The notes beneath the pieces are model-generated. The model was given only the letters and a program-made list of their open reading frames with translations, was not told the origin of the DNA and did no database searches. From Myotis daubentonii (Eukaryota > Chordata > Mammalia > Chiroptera > Vespertilionidae): 64,000 bases of DNA. Both the position numbers and the translations under genes were made by a program. The stretch spans positions 115,418,979-115,482,978 of the forward strand of contig NC_081841.1 in assembly GCF_963259705.1 (NCBI RefSeq), given 5' to 3'. Shown here piece after piece: positions 43,457-55,389 of the stretch. Numbering within the stretch: the first letter of the stretch is position 1; each line of letters opens with the position of its first letter.

Positions 43457-44899
43457 GATGGAAGCTTGATGACTGCTTCAACTTCTTCGAAAGTTATCGG
43501 CCTATTGAGATTTTTAAAATCTTCCTGATTGAGTTTTGGAAGGTTGTATTTCTCTAGGAATATGTCCATTTCCTCCGGGTTGTCTAGTTTGTTGGAATAG
43601 AGTTCACAGTATTTTTTTTTTAACAATTCTTTGTATTTCTGTGGGGTCTGTTGTTATTTTGCCTCTTTCATTTCTGATTTTGTTTATTTGGGTCCTCTCT
43701 CTGCTTCTTGGTGAGCCTGGCTAGAGGTTCATCAATCTTGTTTATCCTTTCAAAGAACCAACTTTTGGTTTCATTGATCTTTTGTATTTTTTTTTGTCTT
43801 TATGTCACTTATTTCTGCTCTGATCTTTATTATTTCCTTCCTTCTGCTAACTATGGGCTTTTCTTGTTGCAGTTGCTCTTTTTCTAATACTTTGAGTTGT
43901 TGAGTTAGATGACTTACCACCATTTTTTCTTTTTTCTTTAGAGGTAGGTCTGTAGAGCTATAAACTTCTATCTCAGAACTGCTTTCCTTGTGTCCCATAG
44001 ATTTTGGATTGTTGTCTTTTTTATTTTCATTAGTTTCCAGGATGTTTTTAATTTCTTCTCTGATCTGTTTGGTAACCCAATCATTGTTTAATAGCATGTT
44101 ATTCAGCTTCCAAGTGCTTAAATTTTTTGGATTGTTTTTATTGTAGTTTATTTCTAATATTATGCCATTGTGGTCTGAGAAAATGCTTGATATGATTTCA
44201 ATCTTATTGAATTTGGGGAGACTTTGCTTGTGTCCCAATATGTGGTCTATTTTTGAAAATATCCCATGTATACTTGAGAAGAACTTATATTCTGTGGCTT
44301 TTGCGTAAAATGTTCTGAAGATGTTAATTAAGTCCATCTGATCTAATGAGTCATTTAGGATTGCTGTTTCTTTGCTGATGTTTTGTCTAGAGGATTTATC
44401 TAGTGATGTCAGTGGTGTATTAAAGTCCCCTACTATGATTGTATTGCTGTTGATGTCTCCCTTGTTATCTTCCAGGTGTGTTTTTTATGTATTTGGGTGC
44501 TCCTGCATTGGGTACCTATGTGTTTATCAGGGTTATATCCTCTTGTTGTATCGATGTTTTTAGTATTATGAAATGGCCTTCCTTATGTCTTGTTATGGTC
44601 TTCACTTTGTGGTTTATTTTGTCAGATATAAGTAGTTTTACCCCCAGCTTTTTTTTTTTTAATTTCAATTTGCCTGATAGATATTTTTCCACCCCTTCAT
44701 TTTCAGTCTGTGTGAATCCCTTGTTCTGAGATGGGTCTCCTGTAGACAGCGTATATATGAGTCATGTTTTCTTATCCATTCAGTCTTTTGATTGGAGCAT
44801 TTAATCCATTTAAGTTTAATGCTATTATTCATAGGTACTTGTTTGTAGCCATTTCTGTACTTTATGCCTGTGTTCCTTCCTCCCATTCTATTTCTTCTT

Positions 44900-45772
44900 T
44901 TTACAGCATTCCCTTTAGCATTTCTTGCATTGTTGGCTTGGTAGTGATAAACTCCCTCAGCATTTTTTTTCTGTCTATGAAGCTACTGATTTCCCCTTCA
45001 ATTTTGATTGATAGTCTTGCTGGATAGAGTATTCTTGGATTCAGTCCTTTGCTTTGCATCACTTTTTATACTTCATTCCATTCCTTTCTAGCTTGATGTG
45101 TTTCTAATTGAGAAACATTTGATAATCTGATGGGGGATCCTTGGTTGGTAACTCTCTGTCTCTTGCAGCCTTTAAGATTCTCTCTTTGTCATTAACATTT
45201 GCCATTGTAATTATGATGTATCTTGGTGTGGGTCTTTTGGGATTCATCTTGCTTGAGACTCTCTGTACTTATGTGACTTTTTCTTCCCCACATCAGGAAA
45301 GTTTTCTATCATTATTTCTTCAAATAGATTCTCTAATCCTTGCTGCTCTTCTTGTCCTTCTGGTACCCCTATTATATGTATGTTACTTCATTTCATATTG
45401 TCCCAAAGCTCCCTTAGGCCCTCCTCCTGCTTTTTAATTTTTTTCTCCAGTTGGTGTTCAGATTGGGCTTGTTTCTCTACTTTATCTTCTAACTCACTAA
45501 TCTAGTCCTCCACTACTTCTAGTCTCCTGTTGAAACCTTCCATAGCTTTTTTGATTGTAGCTATATCACTTTTGATTTCTTCCTGATTTTTGCATAGGTT
45601 GTTGATTCTCTCGTCCATCTGGTTTATGAGCTGTGACCATTACTCTGAATTCTTTTTCTGTCATATTGCACGCCTCTATTTCACTTATTGCCTTTCTTGG
45701 TGATTTCTCTTTTTCTTTTCTCTGGGGATTATTTTGTTGTCTCCCTATGCTAACTATCACCAGAAGATCCAA
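44900..45772 (-). pseudogene. L1 ORF1 pseudogene
   Basis: As complement, the C-terminal part ('ttgctggatagagtattctt', 'cattccttcctttctagctt'-like) and RRM-side text ('atgatgtatcttggtgtggg') are recognisable, and an N-terminal charged frame (MTEKEFRVMVTAHK) lies at 45566-45772. Stops interrupt it throughout. Confidence 0.75.
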
Positions 45773-47010
45773 ACGTCCATTTGTGGGGGCCTGAGCCCAG
45801 TGCAGTGGGAGTGTCGCACCACCTGAGTCTCACTGAACAGCTCCAACCTGGAGACGTGTGGCTGCCGTTGGTTGGTGGGTGCCATGTGCGCCGAGAATCA
45901 GAGTCACTAGTGCTCAGTGCAGCTCATGCATGCAACTAGAATCAGGGACCCTGCATGTGCCATGCTGAGGAAAAGTCTTCACAGGCATGAGCTGAAAATC
46001 AGAGTCCCCTAGCATATTCCAGGAGTCAGAGTCCCAGTGTGCATGCACCAAGAATTGAATATCGGAGTCTCTGTTGCTTGGTATGGCCTCACACTGAGAA
46101 TCAGGGTCCCTATGTGCACATGCACCGAGAATTGGAGTCACTGGCACTCAGTGTGCGTGCACTGAGAATCAGGGATCCTGTGTGCATGCCATGAGAAACA
46201 GAGTCCCGGCATATGCACGCTGAGAGTCAAGTCACTGGTGCTCAGTGCTGCCTTTTGGGGCAGTGGGCTCAAGAAACCTGTACACTGGAAAGGTGCAACT
46301 GTGGTGCCTGGTGACTGGCAGCTATGGATTGGGAAGACTCAGTTTTTGCTGTTGGGACCTTGCACCCTTGGTAGGATTTGTGTGTGCCCAGTGGCATCTC
46401 ACTGTTTGCCAAGGCAGAGCACTCAGAGGGTCCCTCACACTGAAGCTGCATGACCTGTGGTGTCTGTGGGCAGACAGCCAAGATGGGGGTCAGTCCTAAT
46501 TTTTATTGCTGGGGCAGTGCACCCTTTTCTGGATAAGAGCGCACCCAGCAGGGGCTTACAGTGGCATCCAAAAGCCACCTTTGGAACAGTGGAATCAGGA
46601 GGCTTGTGCTCTGGAAAGGCATGACTATGGTGTCTTGGAGGTCAGCAGCCAGAGAAGGGAAAGTCTCACTTATTGCTGCGGGAGCCATTCACCCTTGGAG
46701 GTGGAAGTCCTAGGGTCTGCAGTTCTGTGGGCAGGGCAGCAGGATTTTGGCTTGAGTGGCTGCAGGTTCACGGGTAGTGTCCAAGGCCAGTCTCTCTGGT
46801 GATGCTGATGAGTTCCGAGAAGAGGCCGCTCAGTGGTAGGTGCTCTCTGCCCAGGAGGGCCTTGGTCTGCCAGCCTCTGATACTCCTGCTGGATTTAACT
46901 GTGCCTCACTCACTCCCAAACACACCACACACATCCACACACTCTCCTTTCACCCCCTCACTCATTCACACCCTCTCCGTCCCCTCCATCTTGCCAATTA
47001 CCCTGTAAAA
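45773..47010 (-). promoter_or_regulatory. L1 (d) 5' UTR with short tandem motifs
   Basis: GC-richer sequence upstream of ORF1. Between 45890 and 46230 a 30-40 bp motif 'ccgagaatcagagtc..cagtgtgcatgca' recurs about nine times in varied form. Promoter activity is inferred from position only. Confidence 0.55.
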
Positions 47011-47156
47011 TGTTTTAAATTGCTCTATAAAACAAAGCCTATGTTTTAAAATATAGGCTAAATGTATATATAAATAACAGGAGAAAAAATTTAAAAGCAA
47101 AATTTAAAAGGAGGAAATCAAGAGATAATTACTAAATGTTTATATTTCTACTTATA
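47011..47156. other. Unique sequence
   Basis: Short AT-rich stretch between L1 and a Tigger-type element. Confidence 0.4.
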
Positions 47157-47710
47157 ATAGTCCCCTTTATCTGCAGTTTTGCTTTCTGTGGTTTTAGTTA
47201 CCCACTTTCAGCCAGTCTGAAAATATTAAATGAATAATTCCAGAAATAAACAGTTTATGTTATAAATTGTGTGCTGTTCTGAGTAACATGACAAAATCTC
47301 ACACTGTCCAGCTCCATCCTGCCCAGATGTGAATTACTCCTTTGTCCAGGGAGTGTCTCCACTTTGTATGTGCTCCCAACCATTAGTCACTTAGTAAAAA
47401 TTTTGTTTATCAGGTCTGTTGTCATGGTATCACAGTGCTTGTGTGTTCAGGTAACCCTTATTTTACTTAATAATGACCCCAAAGTCATTCATATAGTTTT
47501 CATTATAGTATACTGTTATAATGGTTCTAATTTGTAATTGTTGTTAATCTCTTACTGTGCCTAATTTATAAATTAAACTTTATCATAGGTATATACATGT
47601 GTATAGCAAAAAAATATATAGTATATATAGGTTTTGGTACTATATGTGATTTCTAGCATCTACTGGGTACCTTGAAACATATCCCTGATGGATAAGGAGG
47701 AAGTGCTATA
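47157..47710 (+). mobile_element. Tigger/MER44-type pogo DNA transposon remnant
   Basis: 'tagtcccctttatctgcagt', 'tgaataattccagaaataaa', 'ccctttgtccagggagtgtc'-like text and 'acccttattttacttaataa' match the 5' region of mammalian Tigger elements; the right end 'gatggataaggaggaagtgc' is the inverted terminus. The transposase is deleted. Limits within a few bases. Confidence 0.8.
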
Positions 47711-47818
47711 TTTCTGACAGGAAACAAGGTTTTTGGATCAAGGAAAAAAAAATATTTACTTACATGACAATCTTAGTGTTGATTCCCCATGCTTCTTTCC
47801 CTCTAAGGCAGTGGTTCT

Positions 47819-48119
47819 CAACCTTCCTAATGCCACGACCCTTTAATACAGTTCCTCATGTTGTGGTGACCCCCAACCATAAAATTATTTTTGTTGCTAC
47901 TTCATAACTGTAATTTTGCTACTGTTATGAATCATAATGTAAATATCTGATATGCAGGATGTATTTTCATTGTTACAAATTGCACAGAATTAAAGCATAG
48001 TGATTAATAACAAAAACAATATGTAATTATATATGTGTTTTCCGATGGTCTTAGGCGACCCCTGTGAAATGGTCGTTTGACCCCCAAAGGGATCGCGACC
48101 CACAGGTTGAGAACCGCTG
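47819..48119. mobile_element. SPIN-like hAT element with perfect 8-bp duplication
   Basis: Starts CAGTGGTTCTCAACCTTCC and ends GGTTGAGAACCGCTG, inverted repeats with 'gggatcgcgacccacagg' inside. The duplication ctctaagg is present at 47811-47818 and 48120-48127. The ends and interior match what I recall of SPIN non-autonomous elements, a hAT group thought to have spread horizontally among tetrapods. 301 bp, no transposase. Confidence 0.85.
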
Positions 48120-48379
48120 CTCTAAGGGCCGATATACCCTTTGCATACAAAAGTTAGACATGGGAGAGGAACCAGAAAATTATGAATCTCCTACTATAGC
48201 TATGCCAGCTGCCCACCTTAACTTCAAAACTAAACATATCCTCTCTGGAGTGTCAAAGGTCCCTAGGTTTATTATCATTAGAATGTAAGCAGATGGTTCC
48301 AGGGGAAAGGTTTCTAAATCTCTCAGGAGGTCTCCATTTTTAATTTACAAGGCTTGTTTGTCATTAAAATGTTATTTTA

Positions 48380-48600
48380 AAATAATATATTTTTATTGAT
48401 TTTTTTTTACAGAGAGGAAGTGAGAGGAATAGAGTATTAGAAACATTGATGAGAGAGAAATATCGATCAGCTGCCCCCTGCATGCCCCCTACTTGGGATT
48501 GAGCCTGCAACGAAGGTACATGCCCTTGACCAGAATCGAACCTGGGACCTTTCAGTCCACAGCTCGATGCTCTATCCACTGAGCCAAACCGGTTACGGCT
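48380..48600 (-). repeat. Ves SINE
   Basis: Minus strand: 'tttacagagaggaagtgaga', 'gctctatccactgagccaaa'. Flanks resemble an imperfect duplication around 'taaaatgttattttaa' / 'taaaacattctttaa'. Confidence 0.92.
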
Positions 48601-49216
48601 AAAACATTCTTTAACTCTAAAGCCAGCAATGTTTTGGACAGGAAGCCCTGACCATACATAAATGTGAACATATTTATGTAGCATTGTTTCCTAACAATTA
48701 CCAGAAGTCCTAGACTTTGGAGCAGACTTTAAGTAAATATACTGGGGCAGAATCTAGCATTTCATGATTTGTAAAGTGGAAAACTTTCCTTGTATAATTT
48801 TGCAACTATCAGTTGAGATAGTCACTCACCATGTGATGATGATTTCACATAGAACTGCCTTGAACTGGCTGTAAAACCTAGAACAAGGTCTAGCATATCT
48901 ACTGGTCTTAATAATTGGAGGATCCTCAAACTGTAAACAACATATAATCTCTGTTCAGCCCCAGGTTGAATGACCAATTTCTCCTCTGTTTTCAAAAAAC
49001 ACTTTATGTCAATTTCTTAGATCATTTTTATTACAATTAGTTGTCCCTGTCATCCTCACTGGTATATGAATACTTGATGGGACAAAATGTTTCTTGAGCA
49101 GCTATTATATGCAGGAAGTTGTGTTAAATGTTGTGAGAAATTTGAAAAAACAATCACATTCTTAAGAATGCTTATTATTTGTTTGTTTTGTACATTTTGA
49201 GATGTAGTCATAAGCC

Positions 49217-49271
<55 letters not shown>

Positions 49272-49605
49272 AGTATCAATAGAGGGGAACAATATTCTCT
49301 ACTTAAACTGTGTGTCTTTCAAGAAAAGTGAGAAAAAGAGGTAATTGTGATCCTAGCTTTGAAGGGAAAAAAGACATAATATGTGGGGGAACAAGTGGAG
49401 ATAATTTGGTAATGTTTGATACTATGAACCCTTACTATACTTGTTATAATAAATTTTTTAAATCTTAAATTTTTAATTTTTTTCTGTCTTTAGTCATTAG
49501 CTCTTTCATGTTAAAACTATTATGTGGGAATGTTTAATAATAGTTAACAATATTTAAATATAGAAAATAACATTCCTCTAGTTCATTTTTTCCAGTATTT
49601 TATTT
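48601..49605. other. Unique intron with (GA)n microsatellite
   Basis: AT-rich; a (GA)n run of about 48 bp at 49220-49268. No gene recognised. Confidence 0.5.
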
Positions 49606-50025
49606 CTTAAATTTATCTTTATTATTGAAAATATTACAGATGTCCCCCCATTTTCCCCTATTGACCCCCTCCACTGTGCTCTTGCCCCTACCACAGGCTT
49701 TTACCACACTACTGTCTGTGTCCATGGGATATGCATATATGCATATAAGTTATTTTGTTAATCTCTTCCTGCCCACCCATCCACCCTTCCCTCTGAGATT
49801 CATCAGTCTGTTCCATGCTTCCATGTCTCTGGATATATTTTATTCGTCAGTTTATTTTGTTCATTATATTCCACATAGTGAGATCATGTGATACTTATCT
49901 TTCTCTGATTGGCTTATTTCAGTTAATATAATACTTTCCAAGTCCCTTCATGCTGTCTCAAATGGTAGCAGATCTTTCCTTTTTATAGCTGCATAGTATT
50001 ACATAGTGTAATGTACCACAATTTT
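49606..50025 (-). mobile_element. L1 (e1), 3' UTR
   Basis: Minus-strand L1 3' end ('ttattgaaaatattacagatg', 'ctgtgtccatgggatatgc') up to 'catagtgtaatgtaccacaa', then a second L1 tail begins. Confidence 0.85.
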
Positions 50026-51085
50026 AAAAAAATATACCTTTATTTTAAAAGTATTGTGATGTCCCTTTTGTTTTTTGTTTTTTTTTTTCCCATTGACCCT
50101 TTCCATTTTGCTCTTGCCCCCACCACAGGCCTTCATTGCACTGTCTGTGTCCATAGGCTATGCATACATGCATATAAGCTCCCTAGTTAATCTCTTTTCT
50201 CCCATCCCCCCATCTCCACTTTCCCTCTGAAATTCCTCTGCTCCATGCTTCTATGTCTCTGGATCTATTTTGTTCATCAGTTTATTTTTTCATTAGATTC
50301 CACATATGAATGAAATCATATGATACTTTTCTTTCTCTGACTGGCTTACTTCACTAAGCATAATACTCTGCAGGTCCATCCATGTTGTTGCAAATGATGC
50401 ATCACAACTTTTTTATCCACTCACCTACTGATGCGTACTTGGGCTATTTCTGAATCTTAGCTATTGACAATAGTGCTGCTATGAACATAGAGGTACATAT
50501 ATTCTTTTGGATTGGTGTTTCAGGAATTTTAGGATATATTTCTAGAAGTGGGGTCACTGGGTCAAATGGCAGTTCAATTTTCAAGTATTGGAGGACACTC
50601 CATACTGTTTCCCATAGTGGCTGCACTAGTATGCATTCCCTCTAGCAGGTACTAGGGTTTTTTTCTCTACATCCTCTACAACACTTGTTTGTTGATTTGC
50701 TGATGGTAGCCATTCTGGCAGATGAGAGGTGATACTGCATTGTAGCTTGAATTTGCATCACTTCGATAATTAGTGACTTTGAGCATTTTTTTATGTGTCA
50801 CTTGACCATTTGTATGTTGAATTTGGAGAAGTGTCTATTAGGTCCTTTTCCCATTTTAATTGTATTGTTTGTCTTCCTTTTGATAAGTTGTATGAGTTTT
50901 TTATATATTTTGGAAATTAACCCCTTAGCAGATGTGTCATTGTTAACTATGTTATCCCATACAGTAGGGTCCCTTTTTATTTGTTGATGGTATCTTTTGC
51001 TGCGCGGATGCTTTTTATTTTGATATAGTCCCATTTGTTTATTTTTTCCTTTGTTTCCTTGCCCTAGGAGATGTATTGGCAAACA
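50026..51085 (-). mobile_element. L1 (e2), 3' UTR and ORF2 end
   Basis: A new 3' tail ('aaaaaaatatacctttattt', 'gtattgtgatgtcccttttg') repeats the same 3' UTR order, so one L1 inserted into another in the same orientation. It continues through ORF2 to the tandem Helitrons at 51086. Confidence 0.85.
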
Positions 51086-51619
51086 TCTATACTAATAATA
51101 GAGGGATATGCAAATTTTCCAGGATGCCATCACAGTAACAGTAACGACCAGCAGGCTGCGTGGGGTGACCAGGCCAGCAGGGGGTTAGTGAGGGACAACC
51201 AAATGACTGAACAGCAGACTGCATGGGGCAACAAGGCCAGCAGAGTGCTTAGTGAGGGATGACCAAAGAACTGAACAGCCTGCTGCATGGGATGACCAGG
51301 CCAGCAGGGGGGGGCAGTAAGGGGCAACCAGGCTGGTGGGGGGGGGCAGTTAGGGGTGACCAGGCTGGCAGAGGGAGGCAGTTGGAGGCGACCAGGCCAG
51401 CAGGGAGGGGGAGTTAGGGGCAACCAGGAAGGCAGGCAGGTGAGCAGTTAGGAGCCAGCGGTCCCGGATTGTGAGAGGGATGTTCGACTGCTGGTTTAGG
51501 CCTGATCCTGGGGCCTAGACTGGCAGTCAGACATCCTCTGAGGGGTCCCAGATCGGAGAGGGTGCAGGCTGGGCTGAGGAGACCCCCCCATGCATGAATT
51601 TTGTGCACCAGGCCTCTAG
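51086..51619 (+). mobile_element. Helitron, first of a tandem pair
   Basis: 5' TCTATACTAATAATAGAGGG, 3' tgcatgaattttgtgcaccaggcctctag ends at 51619 (last bases AGGCCTCTAG). The middle is a tandem array of about 30-40 bp 'gaccaggccagcagggggg' units (51160-51440). The next Helitron begins at the following base. Confidence 0.9.
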
Positions 51620-51922
51620 TCTATAATAATAAAAGTGTAATATGCTAATTATACCAAACGACCTTCCAGACTTCCACACTATGACACCCACTGGCGCCAG
51701 GCCAGCCAAGGCAAGTGCAATGTGATTGGTCGGGGCCTGGCCATTGCTCCATGATTGCCCCACAGAAAGAGGCCCAGGCTACAGACTGATGGGCTGCCAT
51801 GGGTGGGCAGGGCCTCCCTCTGCCAGGGAAGCCTGGGTCCCAGATGCCAGAGTGAAGCCAGGGCTGGTAGCCGGGGGAAGGAAGGCCTACTCTTGAATGA
51901 ATTTTGTGCATTGGGCCTCTAG
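51620..51922 (+). mobile_element. Helitron, second of a tandem pair
   Basis: 5' TCTATAATAATAAAAGTG, 3' TTGGGCCTCTAG ending 51922. L1 reads ..tggcaaaca|tattgctataagag.. across the pair, so both occupy one A-T site. Confidence 0.9.
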
Positions 51923-52396
51923 TATTGCTATAAGAGATGTCTGAGATTTTATTGCCTCTAGTTTATTTAGTATTTTTATGGTTTCATGACTTACATTTAA
52001 GTCCTTTATCCATCTTGAGTTTAGTCTTCTGTACTGTGTAAATTGATCTAGTTTCATTTTTATGTACCTGTCCAATTTTCTAAATACCATTTATAAAGGG
52101 ATTGTATTTACTCAATTGTATGCTCTTGCCTTTGACAAATATTAATTGAGTATAATGATTTGGATTAATTTCTGGGTTTTCTGTTCTGTTCTATTGATGT
52201 ATATGCCTGTTCTTGTGCCAGTACCAGGTTGTTTTGAGCACAGTGGCTTTGTAGTATAATTTGATATCCAGTGTTGTGATAGCTTATACTTAACTGTTCT
52301 TTCTCAAGATTGCTATGGCTACTTTGAGTCTTTTAGTTTCATATACATTTTTGGAACATTTTCTCTACATCTGTGAAATATGATGTTGGCAATTTT
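51923..52396 (-). mobile_element. L1 (e2), ORF2
   Basis: ORF2 continues ('gagatgtctgagattttatt', 'ggttgttttgagcacagtgg') until a HAL1 tail at 52397. Confidence 0.87.
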
Positions 52397-54946
52397 AAAA
52401 ATCTTTATTGTTGAGATTATTACAGATGTCCCTCTTTTTTCCTCCATTGCCCCCCTCCACCCGGATTCCCACCCTTCCCCAGGCCTCTGCCACCACATTG
52501 GCTGTGTCCATAAGTAAGCCATATATGCATATAAGATCTGTGTTTAATCTCTTCCCAACCCCCACCATCTTTCCCTCTGAGAATTGTCAGTCTGTTCCAT
52601 TCCCATGCATCTGATTTTATTTTATTCACCAATTTATTCTCATCATTAGATTTCTTAAGCATTTATTTTTTATTTTTAGATTCAATTGTTGTTAGAAAAT
52701 GTATTTGCTGTCATTTTTTGTTCATATTTTTTATCTTTTTCTTCTTCTTCCTCTTCTTAAAGAATTCCCTTCAACATTTCATATAATACTGGTTTGGTGG
52801 TGATGAACTCATTTAGCTTTTTCATGTCTGTGAATCTCTTGATCTGACCTTCAATTCTAAATGATATCTTTGCTGGGTAGAGCAATCTTGGTTGTATATC
52901 TTTGCTATTCATCACTTTGAATATTTCTTTCCAGTCCCTTCTGGCCTGCATAGTTTCTGTTGTGAAATCAGCTGACAGTCATATGGGCATTCCCTTGTAG
53001 GTAACTAACTGTTTTCTTTTAAGATTCTCTCTTTGTCTTTAACACTTGGAATTTTAATTATGATGTGTCTCGGTGTGGTCTTTTTTGGGTTCCTCTTGTT
53101 TGGGACTCTCTGTGCTTCCTAGACTTGTATGTCTATTTCTTTCACTAGGTAGGGGAAGTTTTCTGTCATTATTTCTTCAAATAGGTTTTCAATATCTTGC
53201 TCTTACTCTTCTTCTGGCATCCCCATAATTTGAAAGCTGGTACGTTTGAAGTTGTTCCAGAGTCTGCTTATACAATCTTCATATTTTTGGATTCTTTTTT
53301 CATTGTGCACTTCTGGTTGGGTGTTTTCTGCTTCCTTATATTTCAAATCATTGATTTGATTCTCAGAATCCTCTGCTCTATTGTTGAATCCCTATATATT
53401 ATTCTTTATTTCCGTGAGTGTATGCTTAATTTCCAACTGGTCCTTTCCCAATTTTTTGGAGGTTTCTAGAAGATTCTTGAGTAACCTTGTAACTGTGATT
53501 TTGAATTCTATATCCAGTAGTTTGCTTTTTTCCATTTCTTTCATTTGTGACATGTTTCTTTGTCTCTGCATTTTGAATGCTTTCCTGTGTTTGTTTCTAT
53601 GTATTGGGTAGAGCTGCTATGTCTCCTTAAGTTGGTAGAGTGGCCTTGTGTAGTAGGTGTCCTATAGGGCCCAGTGGCTCAGCCTCCCTAGTCACCTGAG
53701 CTGAGCATGCTAGGTGCACCCCTTTGTGGGCTGTGAGCACAGTCTTGTTGTAGTTGATACTTGATTTCTGTTGCTGTCCCTAGGAGGAATTGACCTCCAA
53801 GCCAATTGGCTGTGAGGATCTGCTGTGACTACATGAGAGAGCTGCTGTGGAGGACATACCCCTATGAAGCAGGACTTGTTTCAGTGGGGCTTTGGTGCTG
53901 ACTGAGTCTGCCCTTTGAGTGTGTTTCTTATGGATGTGTAGAGTTATAATCTGGCATAGTCTGACACTGACCTCTGGGTACACTGGCTCTTGGGTTTCCA
54001 GGGAGGTGAAAAGTCAGCCACTGTCTAGGGACACCCAGCAGGAACTTCAGATTCCTCCTCTTTGTATTGGGTTTGGAATTGCCCAGATGCAGACCAGCTA
54101 TGAAGCAAGGCAGGCTACTGCTGGTACTGCGTCTTGGGCCTTTTATTGATAGGTTTGAGACTCCTTGACCCAGCAGCAGCTTGAGAGATTTTAGCCTGAG
54201 CAAGGAGAGGCCATTCATATGCAAAAGCTTCTGCACACAGCTTGGGTGGGGTTGTAAATTGGATGAGGTGGGGTCTTGGTGAATCACCAGGGCGGAGAAA
54301 ACATAAATGGCTGCCAGTCAGCCCTGTGACCTACCAGGGATGTCTCAGCATAGGAACAATGGTCCCTATGAGCACCTCCATCTGGAAGAAAACCTCTCCC
54401 GAGTTTATGCTCCAATGACAGATAAGCCAGTTCCTCCTCATATGTGTCTGTGTCTCCCAGAGCCTCGCCCTGGTGCTGGAGTTCACAGGAAGCAGTACCC
54501 TGTAAATTCAGTTTGTGCTGCCAGCCTTTTAAGAGGAACAGCTGGGTCACCAGCAGCCTCTGTGTCACTGAGCCCCAATCTGCACTGATTTTTACAGCCC
54601 ATAGTTCTCACTGCTCTTAGGGACTTCTTTTCCCAAATCTGGGATAGGGGGTCTGGTGTGGGGCTGGGACCTCTTGCTCCTCCAGGTTGCCTCCACAGAG
54701 ATGATTTTCCTCCCCATTAAAAAAGCAGCACATGTGGGTGTTGGACCACCCATTCTGCGCCTCCACCCCACTACCAGTCTCAGTGTGCTTTCTTCTTTAC
54801 TTCTCTAGTTGTAAGACTTCCATTTAGCCAGCTTCCCAGTGGTTCTGGATGATGGTTGTTCTGTATTTTAGTTGTAATTTTGATGTGGTTGTGGGAGGCA
54901 GGGAGTATAGGTATTTATCTATGCCACCATCTTCATTGTCCCTACA
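52397..54946 (-). mobile_element. HAL1, third copy, near full length
   Basis: Tail and 3' UTR (52397-52740), ORF1 remnant (52757-53600) and long 5' UTR to 54946 ('atctatgccaccatcttcat' resembles the 5' start of the 5681 copy). No ORF2. The flanks form an imperfect duplication, atgttggcaatttt (52383-52396) and atgctggtattttt (54947-54960). About 2.55 kb; the 5' UTR is longer than that of the 5681 copy. Confidence 0.82.
52757..53600 (-). pseudogene. HAL1 ORF1 pseudogene
   Basis: The C-terminal domain is open at 52757-52951 (RRDWKEIFKVMNSKDIQPRL, LYPAKISF). The RRM and coiled-coil parts lie further right in disrupted frames, and the 5' start matches the 'MQRQRNMSQMKEME' type near 53570. Stops, for example at the former RRM/CTD boundary near 53020 and 53120, break it. 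Confidence 0.78.
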
Positions 54947-55211
54947 ATGCTGGTATTTTTTTAGGGATTGTGTTGAATATATAGATTGCTTTGGGCAGTA
55001 TGTACATTTTAATGATATTAATTCTTCCAATCTATTGCTTACATCTTCCTCTATTTTTTTTCAATGTCCTATAGTTTTCCAAGTACTGGTCTCTTACCTC
55101 CTTGGTTAAGTTTATTCTAAATATCTTATTGTTGTTGTTTTTACAACATAAAATGGGAATGTGTGTGTGTGTGTGTGTGTATGTGTTTTAGTTTCTTTTT
55201 AGAGTTCATTA
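54947..55211 (-). mobile_element. L1 (e2), ORF2
   Basis: ORF2 resumes ('ttagggattgtgttgaatat', 'ctttgggcagtatgtacatt'). Includes a (TG)n run at 55157-55180. Confidence 0.85.
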
Positions 55212-55389
55212 TCTATAATAATAAAAGCGTAACATGCTAATTAGACCAGACATCCTACTGGATGACTTTCTGGACAAAGCCAAGGTTGTGAGGGTCGAAG
55301 CAGCTGCTGTGGTTGCCTTGGGCCAAGACAAGCCACTGCAGCTGCGAGGACCAAGCCCCTTGCACTAATTTTGTGCATCAAGTCTCTAG
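55212..55389 (+). mobile_element. Short Helitron in L1
   Basis: 5' TCTATAATAATAAAAGCG, 3' gcactaattttgtgcatcaagtctctag ending 55389 (last bases AGTCTCTAG). 178 bp between A and T of L1 (gttcatta|tggtgtat). Confidence 0.92.

Larger units (their letters stand above)
40864..44850 (-). pseudogene. L1 ORF2 pseudogene (endonuclease, reverse transcriptase)
   Basis: Separate frames carry recognisable ORF2p parts: the endonuclease start with CLQETHLRTRDSHRLKMKGW near 44770; the later endonuclease part with FSKIDHILGHKQSL at 43771-44337; RT palm pieces with SRQ-like [20 protein letters not shown] and the catalytic [12 protein letters not shown] at 42470-42829; thumb and C-terminal parts ([11 protein letters not shown] at 42074-42283); and the C-terminal [20 protein letters not shown] region at 40864-41340. 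The protein would nick target DNA and reverse transcribe RNA. Frameshifts between the frames and an inserted SINE inactivate it. Confidence 0.88.
40481..47010 (-). mobile_element. L1 (d), near full length
   Basis: About 6.5 kb on the minus strand: 5' UTR (47010-45773), ORF1 (to about 44900), ORF2 (about 44850-40864), 3' UTR and tail (to 40481). A Ves at 43233-43456 and a pentanucleotide repeat at 41849-41940 interrupt it. Both ORFs contain stops and frameshifts. Full 5' UTRs are rare among L1 copies, most of which are truncated. Confidence 0.88.

Noticed and set aside
49056..49292. Leu/Ser-repeat frame on the minus strand
   Set aside because: Translation of a (GA)n microsatellite.
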